Assembly (NCBI RefSeq): GCF_004684775.1
Contig: NZ_SRIC01000014.1
Coordinates: forward strand, 1-63,506
Reading direction: 5' to 3'
DNA: 63,506 nt
Source of the DNA: Streptomyces sp. MZ04
GTDB taxonomy: Bacteria; Actinomycetota; Actinomycetes; Streptomycetales; Streptomycetaceae
Below, one piece after another: positions 8,083-16,976 of this stretch (its first letter is position 1; every line of letters begins with the position of its first letter). The notes beneath the pieces are model-generated. The model worked only from the letters and a program-made list of their open reading frames with translations. It was not told the DNA's origin and did no database searches. The position numbers and the translations under genes were made by a program.

Positions 8083-8961
8083 TCACTGGCCGGCCCAGCG
8101 CCGCAGTGTGGCCTTGGCGGCGGCGGAGTCCTTCGTCGGAAGCGACTCGATGCGGGCCCGGTGGTTGGTGTCCGGGGCTACGTAGAGGTGTGCGTCGCGG
8201 CTGCCCCGCCCGAGCCGGAAGCGCTCTGCGGTCGCCACGTCGTTCTCGCCGTAGACGAAGAGGAGTTGGCTCCCGTCGTGCCGTACCCATCGGTCGATGT
8301 CGGCCATCGTGTGCGGCTGGAAGCGCAGCGGGATGTCGCGGGGCACATAGGTCCGTACGTCCTGCACGCCGGGGTGGCGGAGCAGATCGGTCAAGTGGGG
8401 GGTGCTGTACTGCGGATAGCCGAGCTGGGTGCCCAGTTGGTAGAAGTACGCGTCAGGGGCTTGAGCGTGGCGTCCGTGAAGTTCGCGAGGCCGGATGTCC
8501 AGCTTCGACCAGTCGACGGGGTTCGGCCCGGACTCGTCGAAGTACCGCTGCTCGGTGACGATTTCGTTGCCGTCGACGAGTTGGGTGGGCTCGGAGCGGA
8601 AGTCGGGGTTCGAGACGAGGCCGTAGCCGGAGGTGTACAGGACCGTGGGCCGGTGGGTCGACTTGTGCAGCAGCCTCAGCCGCTGCTCGAACGTGCCGCG
8701 CTCGGGGTGCCGGTGGTCCACGGGCTGCCGGTAGGCCGGCTCGAAGTCGCGCCGACCGGGCGCCGCGGGCTTCTCGGCGGTGACCCGCATGCCGGGTAGG
8801 GACTCGATGCGGGCGCGGATGTCCCGCTCCGGCGCCTGCTCCACGCCGGCTGCCGCTGCCGGGGTCACGGCTCCCGGTAACGGCCCGGCGGCCAGCGGGA
8901 CGGTCAGCAGGCCGAGGACGGGGAGTGCCATGCGCAGGCGGGTGCGGTGAACGTCTCTCAT
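8083..8961 (-). pseudogene. S37-family secreted prolyl aminopeptidase with catalytic core deleted
   Basis: The open frame (292 residues) starts with a signal peptide and matches both ends of the Streptomyces S37 (PS-10) peptidases: YRQPVDHRHPERGTFEQR, TSGYGLVSNP and VDWSKLDIR at the N side, and VPRDIPLRFQP, DIDRWVRH, FVYGENDVATAERFRLG and NHRA at the C side. Full-length members are about 450-480 residues. Here the segment between WSKLDI and YFYQLGTQLG, which carries the nucleophile serine (GGSKGG-type motif), is missing and replaced by a short out-of-frame stretch near 8480. The frame stays open by chance, but the product should lack peptidase activity. Confidence 0.72.
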
Positions 8962-9063
8962 ACGGCAAGTCAAGCCGTCGGGGTGGGCCCGCGGGCCCCC
9001 TGGCCGGGTGAGCGGCCTCCCCCGTGCGGGGGGGACTACGAGCGGCGCGGCCCGGGGATGAGA

Positions 9064-9093
9064 AAGGGCCGACCCGGCGCCGGGTCGGCCCTT
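9064..9093 (-). terminator. argG terminator
   Basis: A perfect 30-bp palindrome (AAGGGCCGACCCGGC and its complement) lies 27 bases after the argG stop. On the minus strand the stem is followed by TTTCTCAT, so it resembles an intrinsic terminator of argG. Confidence 0.85.
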
Positions 9094-9119
9094 CTGGTGG
9101 TTCCTCTCGGCGGGGCCGG

Positions 9120-10601
<1,482 letters not shown>

Positions 10602-10668
10602 GCCGGATGGCCGCCCGGCGGGAATCGCCGGGCGGCCGGCACACCCCGGTTCCGCTGAAGCCCTCCGC

Positions 10669-11625
10669 TCAGGATCCCGCACGCACCGCGCCCGCGCTCG
10701 CCGCGACCACCATCGCGATCGCGACGCACTGCGGCAGCGAAAGACCCTGACCGAGGACCAGATAGCCCGCCAGCGCCGCGACCGCAGGCGCCAGGCTCGT
10801 CAGGACCGCGAACGTCGCCGCGGGCAGCCGGCGCAGGGCGAGCAGCTCCAGGGTGTAGGGCACCCCCGAGCTCATCACGGCGATCGCAAGGCCCAGTGCG
10901 AGCACCCCCGGTTCGAGGAGCGCCCCGCCCGAGGACCCGATGCCCAGCGGCAGGCTGACCAGCGCGGCGACGGCCATCGCGATCGCCAGACCGTCGAGCC
11001 GCGGGAAGCGGGCCCCCGCGCGGGCGTTGAGCAGGATGTACGCCGCCCACATCGCCCCGGCGGCCAGCGCGAAGGCCACACCCGCGGCATTGAGCTCGCC
11101 GAAGCCGCCGCGGCCGAGGAGGTAGACCCCGGCGAGCGCGAGCCCGGCCCACAGCAGGCTGGCGGCGCGGCGCGTGGCGACGACCGAGAGGAGCAGTGGG
11201 CCCAGCACTTCGAGGGTGACCGCCGCCCCCAGCGGGATGCGGTCGATGGCCTGGTAGAAGAGGAGGTTCATGCCGCCGAGCGCCAGGCCGAAGCCGCTCA
11301 CCACCGCCCAGTCGGCGCGCGAGTGGCCGCGCAGCCGGGGCCGGGTGATGACCAGGAGCAGCAACGCGGCGAACGTCACCCGCAGCGCGACCGTGCCAAG
11401 CGCACCGGCCCGAGGGAAGAGGAGAGCGGCGAAAGCCGACCCGAACTGGACGGACAGCGTCCCGGCGAGGACGAGGCCGACGCCGGTGACCGAGCCGCGC
11501 CCCGCGGCGCGACGCGGGGGGCCGGATGCCCGGATGGCGCTCCGCGCCGAGGAGGACCGAACCGAGGACCGAACCGAGGACCGAACCGAGGACCGCACCG
11601 AGGAGGACCGCACCGTAGATGTCAT
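10669..11625 (-). CDS. EamA/DMT-family exporter, copy 1
   Basis: The 318-residue membrane protein has about ten hydrophobic segments in two EamA repeats (for example VTLEVLGPLLLSVVATRR and WAAYILLNARAGARFPRL). Relatives export amino acids or other metabolites; the substrate is unknown. The first 30 residues are an unusual Ser/Arg/Val repeat (VRSSVRSSVRSS) encoded by a 12-bp tandem repeat, so the functional start may lie nearer to the first membrane helix. It is divergent from a LysR gene 69 bp away. The pair is paralogous to the one at 44471-46360. Confidence 0.85.
   Translation of the reverse strand: MTSTVRSSSVRSSVRSSVRSSVRSSSARSAIRASGPPRRAAGRGSVTGVGLVLAGTLSVQFGSAFAALLFPRAGALGTVALRVTFAALLLLVITRPRLRGHSRADWAVVSGFGLALGGMNLLFYQAIDRIPLGAAVTLEVLGPLLLSVVATRRAASLLWAGLALAGVYLLGRGGFGELNAAGVAFALAAGAMWAAYILLNARAGARFPRLDGLAIAMAVAALVSLPLGIGSSGGALLEPGVLALGLAIAVMSSGVPYTLELLALRRLPAATFAVLTSLAPAVAALAGYLVLGQGLSLPQCVAIAMVVAASAGAVRAGS
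11552..11614 (-). repeat. 12-bp tandem repeat inside the exporter N terminus
   Basis: GAGGACCGAACC is repeated four times (11552-11599) and followed by a related 15-base piece. Read on the coding strand it gives alternating VRSS units. Copy-number change would be in frame and only lengthen the cytoplasmic tail. Confidence 0.85.
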
Positions 11626-11694
11626 GCCCTTGACGCTAGGCAGCCGCCGCGCCCGCGTGAAATGCCGATGCGACCACGGTTATGCTCCCGAGGC
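11626..11694. promoter_or_regulatory. Divergent promoter region of EamA/LysR pair 1
   Basis: The 69 bp between the two starts hold AAATGC at 11660 and a -10-like TTATGC at 11680-11685 in front of the LysR ATG. In the paralogous pair AAATGC occurs at exactly the same distance (35 bases) from the LysR ATG, with a TAT core at the same place. This is the likely LysR operator/promoter. Confidence 0.6.
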
Positions 11695-12558
11695 ATGACC
11701 ATCGAGCTGCGGCATCTGCGCGCCTTCATCGCCATCGCCGATGAAGGCAACGTCACCCGCGCCGCCGCCCGTCTCTACGTGGGCCAGCCGGCACTCTCCC
11801 GCACCCTGCGCCAGCTCGAGGAGCACCTGGGCGCCCGCCTCGTCGACCGCTCCACCCACCACCTCGAACTGACCCCCGAGGGCCGTACGTTCCGCGACAA
11901 GGCGCTCGCCGCACTCGCCGCCGTGGAGACCGCCATCGATCCCACGGGACTGAAGAGCAGGCCGCTGCGCCTGGGGCACACCTGGGCGGCGCTCGGCGAC
12001 CACACCGTTCCGCTGCTGCGCCGCTGGGACGAGACCCGCCCGGGCACTCCGCTCGAGCTGCTCCGCATCGACGACCGCACGGCGGGCCTCACGCAGGGCA
12101 AGGTCGACGCGGCGCTGCTGCGCGGCTCGGTCACCGCGGCCGGGATCCGTACGGAACTCCTTCTGTCGGAGGAGCGGGTGGTGGTCATGGCTGCGGACAG
12201 CCCCCTTGCCGCGCTCCCCCGGGTCACCCTGGCGGACCTCACGGCCCTTCCGATCGCCCTCAACACCGTGTCCGGCACCACGACACCGGACCTCTGGCCG
12301 CCGGACGCCGGCCCCGCCGCGACCATCGAGGTGACCAACACCGACGAGTGGATCATCGCCATCGCGGCGGGCCGCGCCGTAGGCATCTCCACCTCGGCCA
12401 CGCCGAGCAACCACGCGCACCCTTCGCTGGTCTACCGCCCGCTCGCGGACGCGCCGGCCGTTCCCGTCCTCCTCGCCTGGCGCGAGGGTCCGGGACACCC
12501 GGCCGTCCCGGACCTCCTGGCACTGACACACGAGGTCATCGCGGCGGGAAACGTCTGA
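11695..12558 (+). CDS. LysR-family transcriptional regulator, partner of EamA copy 1
   Basis: The 287-residue protein has an N-terminal winged HTH (IELRHLRAFIAIADEGNVTRAAARLYVGQPALSRTLRQLE split over residues 3-45) and a LysR substrate-binding domain. LysR proteins bind a small ligand and control the divergently placed gene, here probably the EamA exporter. ATG start at 11695. Its 3' end overlaps the convergent GNAT gene by 23 bases. It resembles the LysR at 45509 in domain order and in LRLGHTWAALG against LRIGHAWSAMG. Confidence 0.9.
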   Translation: MTIELRHLRAFIAIADEGNVTRAAARLYVGQPALSRTLRQLEEHLGARLVDRSTHHLELTPEGRTFRDKALAALAAVETAIDPTGLKSRPLRLGHTWAALGDHTVPLLRRWDETRPGTPLELLRIDDRTAGLTQGKVDAALLRGSVTAAGIRTELLLSEERVVVMAADSPLAALPRVTLADLTALPIALNTVSGTTTPDLWPPDAGPAATIEVTNTDEWIIAIAAGRAVGISTSATPSNHAHPSLVYRPLADAPAVPVLLAWREGPGHPAVPDLLALTHEVIAAGNV

Positions 12559-12928
12559 GCCCGGGGACTGAGGGCGCCATGTGCGGGCACCGCACCCCGC
12601 TGGGCGGGAAGGCGGTATCCAACTCGTCCTCTATGGCGGCGAAGAAGCGCCGCCCTTCGGACGACTGCCGTGACGTGGACCAGGAGTAGTCCGCGCAGCC
12701 GGCCAGGGCCGTGTGCAGGGCGTGGCGGCCGAGGCCCTGGCCCTGCCAGTGGGTGGCGACGGCGATGTTGCCGATGTAGCCGAGCCGGCACGGATGACAG
12801 ACCTGGTAGTCGAGGCGGCCCACCGACCGGTCATCGAGATCCACCATCGTGACGGCCCGGCAGCCCGCGGGCAGTGCCTCCACGACGCGCTCGAAGCGGG
12901 CGGCGGACGCCCTGGCCGGGCGGCTCAC
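12536..12928 (-). CDS. GNAT-family N-acetyltransferase
   Basis: The short protein (130 residues, GTG start) carries the GNAT core: LGYIGNIAVATHWQGQGLG includes the acetyl-CoA-binding Q/R-x-x-G-x-G/A motif (QGQGLG, about residues 62-67), followed by the alpha-helix HALHTALAGC. The substrate is not predictable. It converges with and overlaps the LysR gene. Directly upstream of its GTG lies an 18-bp minisatellite, so its promoter region is unusual and no clear ribosome binding site is seen. The start is therefore uncertain. Confidence 0.75.
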   Translation of the reverse strand: MSRPARASAARFERVVEALPAGCRAVTMVDLDDRSVGRLDYQVCHPCRLGYIGNIAVATHWQGQGLGRHALHTALAGCADYSWSTSRQSSEGRRFFAAIEDELDTAFPPSGVRCPHMAPSVPGLRRFPPR

Positions 12929-12929
12929 A

Positions 12930-13030
12930 CGGTCCTCGCCGCTCTCTCGGTTCTCGCCGCTCTCGCGGTCCTCGCCGCTCTCTCAGTTCTCGCCGCTCTC
13001 TCAGTTCTCGCGGCTCTCTCGGTTCTCACG
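12930..13030. repeat. 18-bp tandem repeat, about 5.6 copies
   Basis: The unit CGGTTCTCGCCGCTCTCT recurs from 12930 with a few substitutions (C/T and G/A). It starts two bases from the GTG of the GNAT gene and extends into its presumed promoter. The remaining gap to 13248 has no visible gene or element. An 18-bp period keeps a frame open, so short apparent peptides (VLAALS repeats) arise, but nothing supports translation. Confidence 0.9.
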
Positions 13031-13248
13031 TGACGTCTCGTCGGCCGCAGCCTGTCACTCAAGATGCCTCCCGCGCACAACCCGGGCCCGCGAATCCGCG
13101 TCTCACCCCGAATGCGGGTACTGCGCCGTCGCAGAACATTGCCCGCACCCTAGCGACACTTCTACAGCCGCGTAAAACCTGCTGGCTGTCGCCCCGCGCG
13201 TGCCGGGCCGCCCTGTGCCGACGGGGGAAGCACCGGGCGGCCCGGCGG

Positions 13249-13959
13249 TCAGGCAGCGTAACCCTTCGGCGGGATCAGGCTGGCGAGCTGATCGAAGGAG
13301 AGCCAGTAGATCTGGTTGCCGCCGAAGGAGGCGGGGTCGGCGATGAGGACGGTGCGGTTCGCGTCGTCGTAGCCGATGACCGTGAAGTAGTGGTAGATCG
13401 TCTGGTCCGACGGGTAGCCGGGCGGCTGGTTGCCGGGCGGGGCGACGATGTTGGCCACCAGGGGGTAGTTGTTGTCGATGTCCAGGACGATGTCGTTCCA
13501 CAGCAGGTCCTTCTGGGCCTGCGTGGGCGGGTCGTTCGGCATCTCCTTGGTCTCGTACCAGCCGGTGCCGAGGTTGGCGTTGAGTACACCCGTCACCTGG
13601 CTGATGTGGTCGGTGCCGGCCTCGGTGGTGCCGAGCTGGGCGGCCAGTTCGCCCTGGCTCGGCGGGGCGACGCGCGCGGAGAGCGCTATGCGGGTGGCGG
13701 CGGGGCCGCACCAGTAGCCGGTCTCCTGGACCTGGTAGTCGACCGGCAGGGTGTGGGCGCTCGCGGTGTCGACGCCGCCGACACTCATGCGGGTCCCCGG
13801 CTCGTTGTGACCGCTGAGGACCGCTGTCCCGGCCCCGGAGCCGTGCTCGAGGACCGACACGGCGTGCGGATGTGCGGGTTCCGCCTGCGCCGCGGCGGGG
13901 CTGACGAGGGCTCCGACCGCGGCCACGGCTATCGCTGAGGCGACAAGTCTCTTGCGCAT
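13249..13959 (-). CDS. Secreted C39-like cysteine peptidase domain protein
   Basis: The 236-residue protein begins with a signal peptide (MRKRLVASAIAVAAVGALV, cleavage near AAAQA). The mature part is a peptidase C39-like domain: the catalytic Cys is in GYWCGPAATRIALS, the His in YHYFTVIGYDD, followed by LIADPAS. Such secreted domains are common in streptomycetes and their substrates are mostly unknown. Start 13959 is chosen because AGGAG lies 6 bases upstream; the longer frame to 14037 would begin inside a tandem repeat. It lies downstream of another secreted cell-wall-type gene in the same direction. Confidence 0.85.
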   Translation of the reverse strand: MRKRLVASAIAVAAVGALVSPAAAQAEPAHPHAVSVLEHGSGAGTAVLSGHNEPGTRMSVGGVDTASAHTLPVDYQVQETGYWCGPAATRIALSARVAPPSQGELAAQLGTTEAGTDHISQVTGVLNANLGTGWYETKEMPNDPPTQAQKDLLWNDIVLDIDNNYPLVANIVAPPGNQPPGYPSDQTIYHYFTVIGYDDANRTVLIADPASFGGNQIYWLSFDQLASLIPPKGYAA

Positions 13960-13996
13960 ACGGGCTCCTGGGGTGAGGGGTGGAGGGGCGGACGCC

Positions 13997-14091
13997 CACG
14001 GATCACGGGGTCGCTCACGGATCACGGGATCGCTCACGGATCACGGGATCGCTCACGGATCACGGGGTCGCCCACGGATCACGGGATCGGC
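13997..14091 (-). repeat. 19-bp tandem repeat, five copies, last copy holds a stop codon
   Basis: Five head-to-tail copies of CACGGATCACGGGATCGCT fill the gap between two co-directional secreted-protein genes. The fifth copy (14073-14091) overlaps the 3' end of the upstream gene, and the TGA stop at 14081-14079 lies in it. The repeat thus looks like an amplification of the gene end into the spacer. Confidence 0.9.
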
Positions 14092-14759
14092 GGGACCGAG
14101 GGGCCTTCCTGGGCGAGCAGGTCTCGGGCGAACTGCTCCCACTGCGCGTACCGGTCGGGGAAGGCCGAGACCTGTACGGCCTGGCAGACGTCTCCGGGAG
14201 GCATCGTCTGCCAGCCGTCGATCTGGATCAGTCCCGGATTGCTGCCGAAAGGCGCCACTCCGTAGAAGGACTTGGACGAGGTGGGGACGTCGGTGATCTG
14301 CTCGGGAGTGCCCCAGCCGGTGCTGGGGCGCTGTTGGAAGATCCCCAGGGAGTCGTGGTCGACCGGCGTGATGTAGTTGACGAACTTCGACTCCTGCATG
14401 GCCGTCATCAACGCGATGACCTGGCCCTGTTCGGGAATCCCCGCCCCCTTCCCGACACCGATGACGGTGCGCGCGTTGGCGAGTTCCTCCGGGCCGAGGT
14501 CGGCCGCGGTCCGGAAGGTCCGCAGCAGTTCGGCATCGGATGCGCGGTGCAGGGCTCTGGCGGTCGCGCCGTCGACCACACCGGTGCGGGGCAGCCCGTG
14601 CCGCTCCTGGAACGACTTCAGGCCGTGGCCGGAGGAATCCGCCGCGGCGGCGCGCGGCACGGAGGCCTGGGCCGAGCCGGGCAGGGCGAACAGGGTGCCT
14701 ACGAGGGCGAGTTGGGCGGCCGCGGCCGCGGTTCGGGTGAGGGTGCGGGGAGTACGCAA
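14079..14759 (-). CDS. Secreted peptidoglycan-binding, lysozyme-like protein
   Basis: The 226-residue protein has a signal peptide (TLTRTAAAAAQLALVGTLF) and a peptidoglycan-binding-type segment (LKSFQERHGLPRTGVVDGATARAL). The C-terminal domain contains MTAMQESKF, HDSLGIFQQRPSTGWGTPEQI and QIDGWQ, which resembles the lysozyme/transglycosylase-like domain of actinobacterial secreted proteins, with Glu of QES as candidate acid. The start is taken as TTG at 14759, since AAGGAG lies 5 bases upstream; a GTG two codons earlier overlaps that site. Cell-wall action is inferred from domains. Confidence 0.75.
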   Translation of the reverse strand: MRTPRTLTRTAAAAAQLALVGTLFALPGSAQASVPRAAAADSSGHGLKSFQERHGLPRTGVVDGATARALHRASDAELLRTFRTAADLGPEELANARTVIGVGKGAGIPEQGQVIALMTAMQESKFVNYITPVDHDSLGIFQQRPSTGWGTPEQITDVPTSSKSFYGVAPFGSNPGLIQIDGWQTMPPGDVCQAVQVSAFPDRYAQWEQFARDLLAQEGPSVPPIP

Positions 14760-14957
14760 CGCCACTCCTTCATCGGATCGTCGATGCGTCCCCCCGCCCG
14801 TGCGCGGGCACCCTCGCGGCCCGCGCCGCCTCGGCGGCACTTCAACACCCCGCGCGGGGCGCGCTGTTGGGACACCACGCGGTGGGGGACGCGTGTTCAA
14901 CAACCCGGCAAGAGTCCTGGCATGCCCACGCCATCCGCAAGGAATGAAAGCTCAGGC

Positions 14958-15947
14958 TTACGCCCCGCCGCGCTCGCAACTGCGCACCAGCGCACGCCCT
15001 TCCGCGGTCGCCACATGGAACGACCGCCCGGCGCTGCGCACCGTGGTCACCAGACCCGCCCCGCGCAGCACCTTCATGTGCTGGCTTATGGCGGGGTGGG
15101 TGACCGACAGGAGACGGGCGAGCTCGACCGTGGACGATCCGGTGCGGACCGCCTTGAGGACGGCGGCGCGTGTGTGCCCGATGAGCGACCCGAGCGCGTC
15201 GTCGCCCCCACGGCCGGGCGGCGCGGGGCGGGTCCAGTCCATCGCGTGGTCGATGGGGTACACGAGGACGGGCGGCAGTTCGTCGTCGGCGAGCGTGACG
15301 GGCGTGGGCCAGCAGAAGAACGAGGGCTGGAGGGTGAGGCCACGGCCGTCCAGGCGCAGCTGATGGTCCACGGGGTAGTCGGCCTCCAACACCGGTGGGT
15401 TCCAGCGCAGTTGGGGCCCGAGACCGGCCAGCAGTCCGTCGGTGCCGCCGTCGAGGAGACTGTGCAGACGCATGATGCGGTCGGCGTCGATATGGGCGTG
15501 GATGCGCGGCCAGAAGGGCGCGAGCGCCTCCAGATGGTACGTGTGGAGGGCCTCCCCCAGTCTCCGCAGGGCCTCCCTGTCGCCGCCCGCCAACGACTCC
15601 GTCCAGCCCGGAAGCCGACGCGACGCGGCCACCCGCGTCAGATCGGTGCGCAGCCGCGGCCGGGGTGTGCGCACCAAGGTGTCCACCGCGGCCTGGAGGG
15701 TGTCGCGGGCGCCGTGGGTGGGGGTGAGGAAGTCCGGCGAGTCGCCGTACGGCGGCAGCAGGGGCGGCAGCAGCCGACAGCTCTCCGAGAGACGTGGTCC
15801 CGCCCACCGCCGCCACGCGCCGAACACCCTTGAGCCGTCGCGTCGTTGGAGGGTTTGTACGCTGTTGCTGATCTCCCACAGGTAGTCGGGACCCGAGGCG
15901 ACCCGCACCCGCGCCAGGTCCTCGGACGTGAAGTACACCCGCAGCAT
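14958..15947 (-). CDS. DUF5937/ArsR-type winged-helix transcriptional regulator
   Basis: The 329-residue protein has a long N-terminal domain of the DUF5937 type and a C-terminal ArsR-like HTH (GSLIGHTRAAVLKAVRTG, ELARLLSVTHPAISQHMKVL, GAGLVTTVRSAGRSFHV). No metal-binding Cys cluster is visible, so it is unlikely to be a metal sensor. It starts 6 bases after the stop of the DUF5829 gene, so the two are probably co-transcribed. The start at 15947 gives MLRVYFTSEDLARVRVA, the usual N terminus of this family. Confidence 0.82.
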   Translation of the reverse strand: MLRVYFTSEDLARVRVASGPDYLWEISNSVQTLQRRDGSRVFGAWRRWAGPRLSESCRLLPPLLPPYGDSPDFLTPTHGARDTLQAAVDTLVRTPRPRLRTDLTRVAASRRLPGWTESLAGGDREALRRLGEALHTYHLEALAPFWPRIHAHIDADRIMRLHSLLDGGTDGLLAGLGPQLRWNPPVLEADYPVDHQLRLDGRGLTLQPSFFCWPTPVTLADDELPPVLVYPIDHAMDWTRPAPPGRGGDDALGSLIGHTRAAVLKAVRTGSSTVELARLLSVTHPAISQHMKVLRGAGLVTTVRSAGRSFHVATAEGRALVRSCERGGA

Positions 15948-15953
15948 GGCCCG

Positions 15954-16901
15954 CTACTTCGGCGCGTCGAAATTCCACACGGCGCCGAGCCCCGGTCCGA
16001 CGACCAGGGTCGACCGGCCGATCCGCTCCTTGTGCCGGTTCCCCGCGGGCTCGTTGAGCGCGAACGTGACCTGCTTCAGCCCCGCCCGATCGCGCGGCGC
16101 CGCGTCGAGGCGGATCGTGACGCCGCCCCGCGTCGCGACGGCGCCGTCGCCCGCATCGCGGACGGCGAACCCGCCCGCCCGCAGCATCGGCACCGTGTTG
16201 GCCACGTCGCGTGCGGAGGCGGCGAGGCGGACCGAGGTCACGTCACGCATCTCATGGTCGCGGTAGTCGTCGGGCAGATAGCGCTCGCGGCCCACGTCAC
16301 CGGGGTAGTCGGGCGGTTCGGTCTTGCTGCGCGGGTCGGCGAAGTACTCCGGCCGGTACTCCATCCCCCAGGCCCCGAAGGAGTCGTACTGATCTGTGGT
16401 GAACACGGCGTCGAACCACGGCACCGGGACGCCGTCGCCGAAGTCACGCGTCTGCCGGTATTCGATGGGCTCGGTCACCCCCAGCGCCCGCAGCCGTTCC
16501 ATGACCGTCGCCCGGTCGCCCGCCCGCTCGGTCGAAACGCCCATCCCCGCGGAGCCGAAGGTGCCGTCCTGGCCGGGCAGATCGCCGACGCCGAACAGTT
16601 CGAGGTAGGTCTCGCGGCCCATCAGATAGCGCCCGGTCCAGGTCTGCCCGCCGGAGCCGGTGGTGGTGCGGACCTGGAAGTTGGCGAACTCCCGCAAGTA
16701 GGCGGAGTGTTCGATGGCGTCCGCGGTCTCCCGGTCGAGCACTCCGTAGGCGTGGTTGTAGAAGAGCAACTGCCGCCCCTGGGACGGCTTTCCCTCCTCG
16801 GCCCGCGCCGTGCTCGTGCCGCCTCCGACCGTCCCGACGAGGCCGGCGGCGAGGGCCACGGCGACGACCATGACGGTCCGCAACATCCGGTGTAGGAGCA
16901 T
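15954..16901 (-). CDS. Secreted DUF5829 family protein
   Basis: The 315-residue protein begins with a hydrophobic export signal (MLRTVMVVAVALAAGLVGTV) and continues with the DUF5829 pattern: FYNHAYGVLDRETADAIEHS, GRYLMGRETYLELFG and GSAGMGVSTE. The arrangement suggests a VOC (glyoxalase-like) fold, but no function is established to my knowledge. Start 16901 is supported by a possible -10 TACGAT at 16914-16909 that would give a leaderless mRNA; no good -35 is seen. The gene precedes the winged-helix regulator by 6 bp. Confidence 0.78.
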   Translation of the reverse strand: MLLHRMLRTVMVVAVALAAGLVGTVGGGTSTARAEEGKPSQGRQLLFYNHAYGVLDRETADAIEHSAYLREFANFQVRTTTGSGGQTWTGRYLMGRETYLELFGVGDLPGQDGTFGSAGMGVSTERAGDRATVMERLRALGVTEPIEYRQTRDFGDGVPVPWFDAVFTTDQYDSFGAWGMEYRPEYFADPRSKTEPPDYPGDVGRERYLPDDYRDHEMRDVTSVRLAASARDVANTVPMLRAGGFAVRDAGDGAVATRGGVTIRLDAAPRDRAGLKQVTFALNEPAGNRHKERIGRSTLVVGPGLGAVWNFDAPK

Positions 16902-16976
16902 GCGGGCGATCGTAGGGCGGACGCGGTCGTGGGCGCCGTCGATTCGAAAGAGGCGTCGCAAAAAAGCCGCAAGCCG

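Noticed and set aside
12930..13030. Possible CRISPR array
   Set aside because: Units are contiguous without unique spacers, and no cas genes are in the window; it is a simple tandem repeat. The same applies to 13997-14091, 31041-31120 and 63359-63472.
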